In this document: positions 1 to 7,817 of the stretch, piece after piece
Layout: every line of letters starts with the position of its first letter
Position numbering within the stretch: position 1 is the first letter of the stretch
From: Leifsonia sp. ZF2019
GTDB taxonomy: Bacteria; Actinomycetota; Actinomycetes; Actinomycetales; Microbacteriaceae
Length of the DNA: 64,000 bases
NCBI RefSeq assembly: GCF_019924635.1
Contig: NZ_CP065037.1
Location: forward strand, 2,604,001 to 2,668,000
Reading direction: 5' to 3'
Program-made: the position numbers and the translations under genes
The notes under the pieces: generated by a model
Database searches by the model: none
Told to the model about the DNA's origin: nothing
What the model saw: the letters and a program-made list of their open reading frames with translations, nothing else

Positions 1-372
1 ACCGCCTGCTGGATGGCCGTCTTCTTCCTCGCCTCCGCCGGCGCCAGCAGCGCCTATCTGACGGTGAGCGAGATCTTCCCGATGGAGACGCGCGCGATGT
101 CCATCGCCTTCTTCTACGCGGTCGGCACCGGGCTCGGCGGCATCATCGGCCCCATCCTGTTCGGCCAGCTCATCGAGGGCGGCATCCACTCGGTCGTGAT
201 CGGCTACTACCTCGGCGCCGGCTTGATGATCGCGGCGGGGCTCGTGGAGCTGTTCCTCGGGGTGGACGCGGAAGGCAAGTCGCTGGAGGACATCGCGCAG
301 CCGCTGTCGGCCCGGGACGCGGCGGCCACAGATGCGGAGGGGCCGGCGTCGACGAGATCAGCCCGCGAGTAG
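1..372 (+). CDS. MFS transporter, C-terminal fragment (5' end outside window)
   Basis: This is the last 123 codons of a membrane transporter of the major facilitator superfamily; the reading frame is already open at base 1, so the start lies upstream. The visible part carries an EIFPMETRA segment, a loop typical of the sugar/metabolite porter branch, then two hydrophobic helices (about residues 38-58 and 67-85) and a charged cytoplasmic tail of about 35 residues. The substrate cannot be told from this part. Its stop region overlaps by 15 bp the end of the convergent topoisomerase gene, so the two share no terminator space. Confidence 0.8.
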   Translation, partial: TACWMAVFFLASAGASSAYLTVSEIFPMETRAMSIAFFYAVGTGLGGIIGPILFGQLIEGGIHSVVIGYYLGAGLMIAAGLVELFLGVDAEGKSLEDIAQPLSARDAAATDAEGPASTRSARE

Positions 373-1326
373 CTCCAGCAGCGCCGGTTCCGGCACCCGC
401 CCACCGGACGTGTCGATGACCTCGCCCTGGCGGTAGCGGTCGAACACGCGCGGGTCGATGTAGCTGTTGCGCGCGATCGCGGGGGTGTTTCCCAGCGCGG
501 CGGCGGCCTCGTTGACCGCGGCGGTGACGCGCTTCTTGCGGCGCGATTCCGTCGTGCTCGTCCCGAACGCGGCGAGCGCCTCCGCCGCGACGATGGTGCC
601 GTGGAGGGTGCGGAAGTCCTTGGCGGTGAACTCCCCGCCGGTGTGGCGTCGGATGTACTCGTTGAGGGAGGCGGGACGGATCGAGTGCCAGGTGCCGTCC
701 TTCCACGAGAGCAGGCGGGAGCGCTGACCGCGGAGCGCCTGGATCTGGGTGAGCAGCTCGGCGAGATCGGCGTCGACGAGCGTGCTCGTCCACTTCTGGG
801 CGGACTTCGCCGGGAAGGTGAGGGTGATTTCGTCTCCGTCGATGCGGGCGTGGCGGCAGAGCAGGGTGGTGAGGCCGCGGCTGCCGTTGGCGTGGAGGTA
901 TTCCTCGCTGCCGATGCGCACGCTGCCGAGGTCGATGATGCGGAACGCGGCGGCGAGGACGCGGTCACGGGTGAATCCCTCCGCGCGAAGGTCCATCGTC
1001 ACCTTGCGGCGTGCCCCGGGAAGGGTCTCGGCCAGCTGAGCGGCGCGCTCGAACTTGATGCGATCCTGGTGCAGTCGCCAGGCGTCGTGGTACCGGTACT
1101 GCCGCCGGCCGGCCTGGTCCGTGCCGGCGGCCTGGATGTGGCCGCGGGCATCCGGCGAGATCCAGACGTCCTCCCACGCCGGCGGGATGACGAGCGAGCG
1201 GATGCGCTCCAGCTCGCGCTCGTCGACGACCGGGTTGCCGGCCTCGTCCTCGTAGACGGGGCCCTTCGCGCTCGGGCGACGGTGGTATCCCGGCCCCGAG
1301 GGGTCGGAGCGGCGCAGGCGCGTCAC
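358..1326 (-). CDS. DNA topoisomerase IB (poxvirus-like)
   Basis: A 322-residue type IB topoisomerase, which relaxes supercoils through a transient 3'-phosphotyrosyl bond. The N-terminal beta-rich domain includes the IPPAWEDVWI segment; the catalytic domain follows, with SVRIGSEEY (catalytic Arg region), a KDFRTLHGT segment and the nucleophile in RNSYIDPRVF, which I place at Tyr289. The length is normal for bacterial family members. The GTG start overlaps the Ku stop (GTGA), so the gene is translationally coupled to ku. I chose this start because the frame upstream of it is only a shadow of ku. Linkage to Ku and LigD suggests a role in DNA repair; that is inference. Confidence 0.9.
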   Translation of the reverse strand: MTRLRRSDPSGPGYHRRPSAKGPVYEDEAGNPVVDERELERIRSLVIPPAWEDVWISPDARGHIQAAGTDQAGRRQYRYHDAWRLHQDRIKFERAAQLAETLPGARRKVTMDLRAEGFTRDRVLAAAFRIIDLGSVRIGSEEYLHANGSRGLTTLLCRHARIDGDEITLTFPAKSAQKWTSTLVDADLAELLTQIQALRGQRSRLLSWKDGTWHSIRPASLNEYIRRHTGGEFTAKDFRTLHGTIVAAEALAAFGTSTTESRRKKRVTAAVNEAAAALGNTPAIARNSYIDPRVFDRYRQGEVIDTSGGRVPEPALLELLAG

Positions 1327-2201
1327 GCGGGCTTCTTCGTCTTCTTCGTCGGAGCTTTCTTGGCTGAGCCCCCCGACGACTTCTTCGCCGAGCCCGCGTC
1401 TGGGTCCGTGCCGGAGCGGCTGCGCTCGACGCTGCGCTGGAGCGCCTCCATGAGGTCGATGACCTCGCCGCCGCCCTTCGCCTTCTCCGGCTCCTCGCCG
1501 AAGGTCTCGGCGGTGTCGATGCTCTCGCCTTGCTCGAGCTTCGCATCGATGAGCTTGCGGAGCTCCTCCTGGTACTCGTCGGTGAACTTCTCCGGCTCGA
1601 AGTCGCCGGCGAAGCTCTCCATCAGCGCGGCGGAGAGCTTCAGCTCGCGCTCGGTGATGCGCGGCGAGCTGTCGAGGGCGGGGAAGTCGGCCTCGCGGAT
1701 CTCGTCGTGCCACAGCATCGTCTGCAGCACGAGCACGTTCCCGCGGACGCGCAGCGCGCCCAGCCGGGTCTTCTGGCGGAGCGCGAAGTTGACGATCGCG
1801 GTGCGGTCCTCGTCCTCCAGCGTCTTCCGCAGCAGGGCGTAGGCCTTGAGCGACGTGGAGTCGGGCTCCAGGTAGTAGCTGCGGTCGAGCATCATCGGGT
1901 CGATCTGCTCGTTCGGCACGAACTCGACGACGTCGATCTCGCGGCTGCGCTCGGCGGGCAGGGAGGCGAGGTCGTCGGGCGTCAGGATGACCGTCCGCTC
2001 GCCGTCGTCGTACGCCTTGGCGATGTGCTCGTACGGGATGACCTTGCCGTCGATCTCGCAGCGGCGCTGGTACCGGATGCGGCCGCCGTCGGCGTCGTGC
2101 ACCTGGTGCAGCGCGACGTCGTGATCCTCCGTCGCGCTGTAGACCTTCACCGGCACGTTGACCAGCCCGAAGGTGATCGCGCCCGTCCATATGGCCCTCA
2201 T
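1323..2201 (-). CDS. ku: Non-homologous end joining protein Ku
   Basis: Bacterial Ku, a homodimeric ring that binds DNA double-strand ends and recruits LigD. The 292-residue product begins MRAIWTGAITFGLVNVPVKV, the standard family N-terminus, carries the Ku core to about residue 250 and ends in a lysine-rich tail (KKSSGG, KKAPTKKTKK) like the DNA-binding extensions of other bacterial Ku proteins. An ATG three codons upstream (base 2210) is an alternative start. It lies head-to-head with ligD across 75 bp and is followed by topoisomerase IB through a 4-nt overlap, giving a compact end-joining locus. Confidence 0.93.
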   Translation of the reverse strand: MRAIWTGAITFGLVNVPVKVYSATEDHDVALHQVHDADGGRIRYQRRCEIDGKVIPYEHIAKAYDDGERTVILTPDDLASLPAERSREIDVVEFVPNEQIDPMMLDRSYYLEPDSTSLKAYALLRKTLEDEDRTAIVNFALRQKTRLGALRVRGNVLVLQTMLWHDEIREADFPALDSSPRITERELKLSAALMESFAGDFEPEKFTDEYQEELRKLIDAKLEQGESIDTAETFGEEPEKAKGGGEVIDLMEALQRSVERSRSGTDPDAGSAKKSSGGSAKKAPTKKTKKPA

Positions 2202-2264
2202 GCGCTCCATGGTGTCCGCGAGTCGCCCAGATTTCAACCAGTGATCGAAGGATGGGCGGCGGCG

Positions 2265-2270
2265 TACGGT
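2265..2270 (+). promoter_or_regulatory. -10 element for leaderless ligD
   Basis: TACGGT lies exactly 6 nt before the LigD ATG, which would put transcription start on the A of the start codon. A weak -35 (TGATCG, 2242-2247) sits at suitable distance. No Shine-Dalgarno is needed in this model. Inferred from sequence only. Confidence 0.45.
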
Positions 2271-2276
2271 GGGCGC

Positions 2277-4733
2277 ATGGCAGCGGAGGACACCGAGACC
2301 GTCTCGATCGACGGCCACCGGCTGAAGCTCACGAACCTCGACAAGGTGATGTATCCGGAGACGGGGACGACCAAGGCGGACGTGATCGGCTACTACCACG
2401 CGATCGCCGACGTGCTCATCCCGCACGCGCGCGACCGGATCGCTACCCGCAAGCGCTGGGTGCACGGCGTCGGGACGGCCGAGCATCCCGGCGAGGTGTT
2501 CTTTCAGAAGAACCTCGATCCGTCCTCCACCCCGAGCTGGGTGAAGCAGCGGACGATCACGCACAAGACCAGCACGAACACGTACCCGCTGGTGAACGAC
2601 ACGGCGACGCTCGTCTGGCTCGCGCAGATCGCGTCGCTGGAGATCCACGTGCCGCAGTGGCGGGTCGGCCGCGGCGACCAGCGCCGCAATCCCGACCGCA
2701 TGGTGCTCGACCTCGACCCGGGCGACGGCGCGACCCTCGCCGACTGCGCGGAGGTCGCCCGGCTGGCGCGCGACATCCTCGGCGGGATGGGGCTGGATCC
2801 GCTCCCCGTCACGAGCGGGTCGAAGGGCATCCACCTGTACGCCCCGCTCGACGGCTCCCAGACGAGCGACCAGGTCTCGGCCGTCGCGCACGAGCTGGCG
2901 CGAGCCCTGGAGGCCGACCATCCCGACCTCGTCGTCAGCGACATGAAGAAGGCGCTTCGCTCGGGCAAGGTGCTCGTCGACTGGAGCCAGAACAACGGCG
3001 CGAAGACGACGATCGCGCCCTACTCGCTGCGCGGCCGGCTGCGGCCGACCGTCGCCGCGCCGCGCACGTGGCGGGAGCTGGCGTCGAAGGAGCTGCGCCA
3101 CCTCGAATACCAGGAGGTGCTCGAGCGGGTGAGCAAGCGGGGAGACCCGCTCGCCGCGCTGACGGCCGGGGGGACCGCGGAGGCGGGGCATCCCGACGCC
3201 GACCGGATCGTCATCTCCGACGCAGCGGCGAAGAGCGACCGGCTCACGACCTACCGGTCGAAGCGGGACGCCGCCAAGACGCCCGAACCGGTGCCGGAGG
3301 TCAGCCCCGACGCCGCCGACGGCCGGTCCTTCGTCATCCAGGAGCACCACGCCCGGCGATTGCACTGGGACTTCCGTCTGCAGCACGATGGCGTGCTCGT
3401 CAGCTGGGCCCTCCCGAAGGGGCCGCCCGACGACCCGAAGCAGAACCACCTCGCCGTCCACGTCGAGGACCACCCGCTCGAATACGGGACATTCGCCGGC
3501 GACATCCCGCACGGCGAGTACGGCGCCGGGCACGTCGACATCTGGGACCACGGCGAGTACGCGCTCGAGAAGTGGCGCGACGACGAGGTGATCGTCACCC
3601 TCACCGGCCAGAAGGACGGCGGCCTCGGCGGTGTGCCGCGGAAGTTCGCGCTCATCCGCACCGGCGGACGCGACGGCGACGAGAAGAACTGGCTGATCCA
3701 CCTGATGAAGGCCGACGGCGCGGGCGCGGCGGCGAAGCCGGGCCCGGCCATCACCGATCCGCCCGTCTCACCGATGCTCGCCACCCTCGGCTCGGAGAAG
3801 GATGTCGACGACGAGGCCGACTGGGCCTTCGAGATGAAGTGGGACGGCATCCGCGCCATCGCCGTCGTGCGCGGGGGCCGGCTGCGGCTGACGACCCGCA
3901 ATGGCAACGACGTCACCGCGACCTACCCGGACCTGGCCGGACTCGCCCGGCTGGCCGACGGCCACGACCTCGTGCTGGACGGCGAGATCGTCACGCTCAC
4001 CCCCCGCGGGCGTCCCGACTTCGGGTTGCTGCAGTCCCGCATGGGGCTGACCCGGGCGGCCGAGGTGGCGGCCGCCGCCGAACGTGCGCCGGCACACTAC
4101 TTCGTCTTCGACCTCCTGGAGCGGGACGGCCACGACCTGCGCCGCGAGACCTACGACGACCGCCGCTCGGCACTCGAGGAGGCCGTGCGGCCACCCGGCG
4201 GCGATCCCGTGCAGGTGCCTCCCGCGTTCGCCGGGGACCTCGCCCACGCCGTGTCCTCCTCCCGCGAGCTGGGGCTGGAGGGAGTGATGGCCAAACGCCG
4301 GGACAGCACCTACGTCTCGGGGAGGCGCACCCGGTCCTGGATCAAGATCAAGCACCATCTCGCCCAGGAGGTGGTCATCGGCGGGTGGACGCCCGGCACC
4401 GGACGGCGCGCCGGGTCGCTGGGCGCGCTGCTGCTCGGCATCCCGGACGGCGACACCCTCCGTTACGTCGGCAAGGTCGGCACCGGCTTCTCCGACGCGG
4501 ACCTCGACCGCCTCACGAAACTCCTCTCCGCGCACCCCCGGAAGACCAGCCCGCTGGCGGACGTGCCCTCGACCGACGCCCCCAGCGCTCACTGGGTGCG
4601 CCCGGAGCACGTCGGCGAGGTGGAGTTCGCCGAGTGGACGGGCACCGGCCGGCTCCGCCAGCCGTCGTGGCGCGGTCTCCGGCCCGACAAGTCGCCGGAC
4701 GAGGTCGTACGGGAGGTAGGATCGTCGTCGTGA
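2277..4733 (+). CDS. ligD: Multifunctional ATP-dependent DNA ligase LigD
   Basis: An 818-residue ligase for non-homologous end joining, with domains in the mycobacterial order polymerase - phosphoesterase - ligase. The primase-like polymerase domain (about 10-300) has the metal motif MVLDLDPG with Asp145/Asp147. The 3'-phosphoesterase domain (about 345-505) has HHARRLHWDFRLQHDG starting near residue 357 and HVEDHPLEYGTFAGDIPHGE. The ligase domain (about 515-815) has the adenylated lysine in EMKWDGIRA (Lys521), the DGEIV motif and the OB-fold region with GGWTPG. All three activities look intact. The open frame extends far upstream, but MAAEDTETV is the natural start given the promoter position. 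It diverges from ku. Confidence 0.95.
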   Translation: MAAEDTETVSIDGHRLKLTNLDKVMYPETGTTKADVIGYYHAIADVLIPHARDRIATRKRWVHGVGTAEHPGEVFFQKNLDPSSTPSWVKQRTITHKTSTNTYPLVNDTATLVWLAQIASLEIHVPQWRVGRGDQRRNPDRMVLDLDPGDGATLADCAEVARLARDILGGMGLDPLPVTSGSKGIHLYAPLDGSQTSDQVSAVAHELARALEADHPDLVVSDMKKALRSGKVLVDWSQNNGAKTTIAPYSLRGRLRPTVAAPRTWRELASKELRHLEYQEVLERVSKRGDPLAALTAGGTAEAGHPDADRIVISDAAAKSDRLTTYRSKRDAAKTPEPVPEVSPDAADGRSFVIQEHHARRLHWDFRLQHDGVLVSWALPKGPPDDPKQNHLAVHVEDHPLEYGTFAGDIPHGEYGAGHVDIWDHGEYALEKWRDDEVIVTLTGQKDGGLGGVPRKFALIRTGGRDGDEKNWLIHLMKADGAGAAAKPGPAITDPPVSPMLATLGSEKDVDDEADWAFEMKWDGIRAIAVVRGGRLRLTTRNGNDVTATYPDLAGLARLADGHDLVLDGEIVTLTPRGRPDFGLLQSRMGLTRAAEVAAAAERAPAHYFVFDLLERDGHDLRRETYDDRRSALEEAVRPPGGDPVQVPPAFAGDLAHAVSSSRELGLEGVMAKRRDSTYVSGRRTRSWIKIKHHLAQEVVIGGWTPGTGRRAGSLGALLLGIPDGDTLRYVGKVGTGFSDADLDRLTKLLSAHPRKTSPLADVPSTDAPSAHWVRPEHVGEVEFAEWTGTGRLRQPSWRGLRPDKSPDEVVREVGSSS

Positions 4734-5173
4734 GCACGCACGTTACCGCCCCCAGCACGTCCACCGCCGAGACCGTCACCGCCGACGACGAGCACGGCGG
4801 CCTGGTCCGCAGCCTGAGCGCCACCCTCCCCGGCGCGCTCGGCTCGGTCATCGCGACGGTCGTGGTGCTCGTCACCATCGTCTTCGGCATCTGGAGCCTC
4901 ATCGCGACCTGGAGCGGCAACCCGGGCGCCGGTCTCCCGCTCTTCCAGGTGGTCGTCGCCGGCACCGTCGTCGCGCTCAACGCGATCTTCGCGCGCAAGA
5001 CGTTCAGCTACGTCATCACCCTCATCGGCGCCGTGCTCTGGCTCTGGGTGTCCGTGACCCCGTTCGAGGCGTTCTGGCAGACGATCCTGCAGGCGGTGAC
5101 CTTCACGATCATGGCCGCGGGTGTCGTCTTCTCGACCGCCGCGGTGGCGCTCAGCAAGAAGCCCCGCTTCTGA
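4730..5173 (+). CDS. Small four-helix membrane protein, function unknown
   Basis: A 147-residue predicted integral membrane protein. About 30 hydrophilic residues rich in Thr and Asp precede four hydrophobic segments (about 40-62, 70-86, 93-112 and 116-138) and a short KKPRF tail. I do not recognise a characterised family. The GTG start overlaps the ligD TGA (GTGA), so it is translated with ligD. The next gene, an MFS exporter, also overlaps it by 4 nt. Whether it has any part in DNA repair cannot be said from sequence. Confidence 0.7.
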   Translation: MSTHVTAPSTSTAETVTADDEHGGLVRSLSATLPGALGSVIATVVVLVTIVFGIWSLIATWSGNPGAGLPLFQVVVAGTVVALNAIFARKTFSYVITLIGAVLWLWVSVTPFEAFWQTILQAVTFTIMAAGVVFSTAAVALSKKPRF

Positions 5174-6519
5174 GTCGGGGCGACGCTCCCGACACGAAGG
5201 AGCCCGACGATACGACGCTGGCCCGCCGGCGCCACTTCGTCGACCTCAGCCCGCTGAGGGAGTCCCCCGCGTTCGCGCGCCTCTGGCTCGGCGGCGCGAT
5301 CTCCGGCATCGGCGGTCAGATGACCATCGTGGCGGTCGGCCTCCACATCTACGACCTGACCGGGTCGACCCTGGCGGTGGCACTCGTCGCCCTCTTCGCG
5401 CTCGTGCCGATGATCGTGTTCGGACTCTACGGCGGGGTGCTCGCCGACGCGTTCGACCGTCGGCTGGTCGCACTGATCACGGCCATTGTCGCGTGGGCCT
5501 CCACCGCGGGCATCGCGGTGTTCGCGTGGCTCGACATCCAGGTGGTGTGGCCGCTCTATGTGCTCACGACGATCAACGCGGTGGCGTCGGTCATGATCGG
5601 CGGCACGCGGCAGGCGATCACGCCGCGCCTGCTGCCCACCCGGCTCCTCCCCGCGGCGAGCGCGCTCGGCGGGATCAGCATGGGCGTGATGGTCACCGTC
5701 GGACCGGCGCTCGCGGGCGTGCTGGTGGCGACGGTGGGCATCCCGTGGACGTACACCCTCGACGTGCTGCTCTTCACGGCGGCGTTCCTCGGCATCTTCA
5801 CCCTGCCGGCGATCGTGCCGGAGGGTGAGAAGCAGAGCGCCGGGCTCGCGTCGGTGCTGCAGGGTCTGCGCTTCCTGCGATCGGCGCCCAACCTCAGCAT
5901 GACGTTCGTGCTCGACGTGATCGCGATGACGTTCGGTCAGCCGCGCGCGCTGTTCCCCGCCGTCGGCGCGCTGCTGATCGGCGGCGGTCCGGTGACCGTC
6001 GGCATCCTGACCGCGGCCGGCGCCGTCGGCACCCTCGTGTCGAGCGTCTTCTCGGGGAGGCTGGGTCACGTGCGCTGGCAGGGTCGTGCCGTGGAGCGGG
6101 CCATCCTCGTGTACGGCGCCAGCATCCTGGGCTTCGGGATCGTGCTGGCCGTGGTGGCGCTCGGCGGCTGGACGGGCGGCGGTGCGTCGATCGCCCAGGC
6201 CAATCTCCCGGCGCTCGTGCTCGCCACGCTCCTGCTCGCCGCCTCCGGCGCGGCCGACAACGTCAGCTCCATCTTCCGCATGACCATCCTGCAGGCCTCG
6301 GCGCCCGACACCATGCGCGGGCGGCTGCAGGGCGTGTTCACGGTCGTCGTGACCGGCGGCCCGCGGCTCGGCGACCTCTATATCGGCCTCCTCGCGCTCA
6401 CCGGCGCGCTCTGGTTCCCGCCGCTGCTGGGCGGACTCCTGATCATCGTGCTCGTCGCGACCGTCGTGCGCGTGCAGGGGGCCTTCCGGCGGTACGACGC
6501 CCTGGAGCCGACTCCCTGA
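5170..6519 (+). CDS. MFS exporter with apparent CTG start
   Basis: A transporter of the MFS_3 / enterobactin-exporter-like branch with about 12 hydrophobic segments. The coding similarity clearly begins before the first ATG (5320): the segment LRESPAFARLWLGGAISGIG is the usual N-terminus and first helix of this branch. No ATG, GTG or TTG exists in frame upstream of 5320, back through the preceding gene. The only well-placed candidate is CTG at 5170, forming a CTGA overlap with the preceding TGA; a second CTG is at 5218. From 5170 the product is 449 residues. The substrate is unknown. A start at 5320 would delete the first helix. Confidence 0.75.
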   Translation: MSRGDAPDTKEPDDTTLARRRHFVDLSPLRESPAFARLWLGGAISGIGGQMTIVAVGLHIYDLTGSTLAVALVALFALVPMIVFGLYGGVLADAFDRRLVALITAIVAWASTAGIAVFAWLDIQVVWPLYVLTTINAVASVMIGGTRQAITPRLLPTRLLPAASALGGISMGVMVTVGPALAGVLVATVGIPWTYTLDVLLFTAAFLGIFTLPAIVPEGEKQSAGLASVLQGLRFLRSAPNLSMTFVLDVIAMTFGQPRALFPAVGALLIGGGPVTVGILTAAGAVGTLVSSVFSGRLGHVRWQGRAVERAILVYGASILGFGIVLAVVALGGWTGGGASIAQANLPALVLATLLLAASGAADNVSSIFRMTILQASAPDTMRGRLQGVFTVVVTGGPRLGDLYIGLLALTGALWFPPLLGGLLIIVLVATVVRVQGAFRRYDALEPTP

Positions 6520-6555
6520 CGTCCCCGCCGCAGCGCTGACGTGTGCGCGTGGCCT

Positions 6556-6595
6556 CGGGACGGCTGGACCGGCTCGCCCCGCCGCTCTCGTCCCG
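6556..6595. terminator. Weak inverted repeat between convergent genes
   Basis: CGGGACG (6556-6562) and CGTCCCG (6589-6595) could pair between the convergent MFS exporter and citrate synthase genes. The loop is 26 nt and there is no T-tract, so this is a poor terminator candidate. Confidence 0.2.
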
Positions 6596-6623
6596 CACCG
6601 GCGCACAACCGCGGATGCTGTGC

Positions 6624-7757
6624 TCAGGCCCGCACCGGATCGGGACCGACGTAGCGCGCTGACGGTCGGAAGATCTTGCCGTCCTCCGCCTGCTCCAGCA
6701 CGTGCGCCGTCCAGCCGACGACGCGCGCGGCGGCGAAGGTCGGCGTGAACATCGGGCGCGGGATGCCGCAGAGCTCCATCACGATGCCGGCGTAGAACTC
6801 GACGTTGGTGTGCAGCTCGCGGCCGGGCTTCAGCTCGGCGAGCAGCTGCTGCACGCGCTCTTCGACGCGCACCGCGAAGTCCACGCGTGCACCGCCGAAT
6901 CCGAGGGCGACATCCCGCAGCATCCGGGAGCGCGGGTCCTCGGTGCGGTAGACGGCATGGCCGAAGCCCATGATGCGATCACCCGAGCGCACGGCGGCGG
7001 TGACCCACTCGTCGATGCGGTCGGGCGTGCCGATCGCGTCGAGCGTGTCGAGCGCGCGGCTGGGCGCACCACCGTGCAGCGGCCCGGAGAGCGCGCCGAG
7101 GGCGCCGCCGACCGCGGAGGCGAGGTCCGCTCCCGTCGAGGCGATGACGCGAGCGGTGAAGGTGGACGCGTTGAAGCCGTGGTCGATCGCCGCGGTCATG
7201 TAAGTGCTCAGGGCGCGCTCGTGCTCCGGTGCGGGCTCCTCCCCGGTGAGGAGGAAGAGGTAATCGGCGACATGGCCGAGGTCGTCCCGCGGCGCGAGCG
7301 GCCGACTCCCCCCGGCGAGCGCGTGCAGGGAGGCCAGCAGGACCGGGGTGATCGCGGCGACGCGGATCGCGTCGCGCAGCCGGGCGCCCGCGTCCTCGTC
7401 GTAGACGGGACGGATGCCGTCCGCCGCCGCGACCGCCGTGAGCGCCATCCGCAGACCGGCCAACGGATCGCCTGCGGTGAGCCGTGCGATCGCGGGCAGG
7501 AGCTCGGAGACCTCCTCCGGCACGCGGCGGGCCTCCGCGACACGGACCCGGAAGGCGTCGAGCTCCGCGTCGCCCGGCAGCTCGCCGTGCAGCAGCAGAT
7601 ACCAGGACTCCTCGAAGGTGCGATCGCGGGCGAGGTCGACCGCCGAGTGCCGCCGGTAGTGGTAGAACCCCTCCTGCCCGCGCACGTCGCCAAGCGCGGT
7701 GCGCGCGGCGACGACGTTGGTGAGCCCACGGGGAACGTCGATCAGGGTGTCGTCCAT
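6624..7757 (-). CDS. Citrate synthase (CitA-like)
   Basis: A 377-residue citrate synthase homologue, condensing an acyl-CoA with oxaloacetate. Family landmarks are present: the first catalytic His in SGPLHGGAPSRA, the second in IMGFGHAVYRTEDPRSR, and the C-terminal motif NVEFYAGIVMELCGIP. The last has Glu where most citrate synthases have the catalytic Asp, a conservative change I believe also occurs in CitA-type enzymes. Whether it is a citrate or 2-methylcitrate synthase cannot be told. It diverges from an HTH-bearing homologue. ATG 7757 suits the TATCCT -10 at 7767-7772 better than ATG 7766, which would lie 1 nt from that element. Confidence 0.88.
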   Translation of the reverse strand: MDDTLIDVPRGLTNVVAARTALGDVRGQEGFYHYRRHSAVDLARDRTFEESWYLLLHGELPGDAELDAFRVRVAEARRVPEEVSELLPAIARLTAGDPLAGLRMALTAVAAADGIRPVYDEDAGARLRDAIRVAAITPVLLASLHALAGGSRPLAPRDDLGHVADYLFLLTGEEPAPEHERALSTYMTAAIDHGFNASTFTARVIASTGADLASAVGGALGALSGPLHGGAPSRALDTLDAIGTPDRIDEWVTAAVRSGDRIMGFGHAVYRTEDPRSRMLRDVALGFGGARVDFAVRVEERVQQLLAELKPGRELHTNVEFYAGIVMELCGIPRPMFTPTFAAARVVGWTAHVLEQAEDGKIFRPSARYVGPDPVRA

Positions 7758-7766
7758 CCGGTCCAT

Positions 7767-7817
7767 GAGGATAGTGTGAACATGGATTTTCACGACGTCA
7801 ACGTTGATCGGATCAAC
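7767..7817. promoter_or_regulatory. Divergent promoter/operator between the two citrate synthase genes
   Basis: TATCCT on the minus strand (7767-7772) and TAGTGT on the plus strand (7772-7777) share a base and could serve the two divergent genes. Next to them are GTGAA...TTCAC (7776-7793) and a perfect 15-bp dyad GTTGATCGGATCAAC (7803-7817) that abuts the plus-strand ATG. AACATGGAT occurs twice, at 7779 and 7815. The adjacent gene encodes an HTH domain, so auto-regulation at the dyad is a reasonable inference. Confidence 0.5.

Noticed and set aside
1327..2190. Open frame joined to the N-terminus of topoisomerase IB
   Set aside because: It is an out-of-frame reading of ku; the real topoisomerase begins at the GTG overlapping the Ku stop.
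1530..2276. Long open frame running into ligD from upstream
   Set aside because: It is antisense to ku, has no family resemblance, and the LigD domain structure begins at the ATG at 2277.
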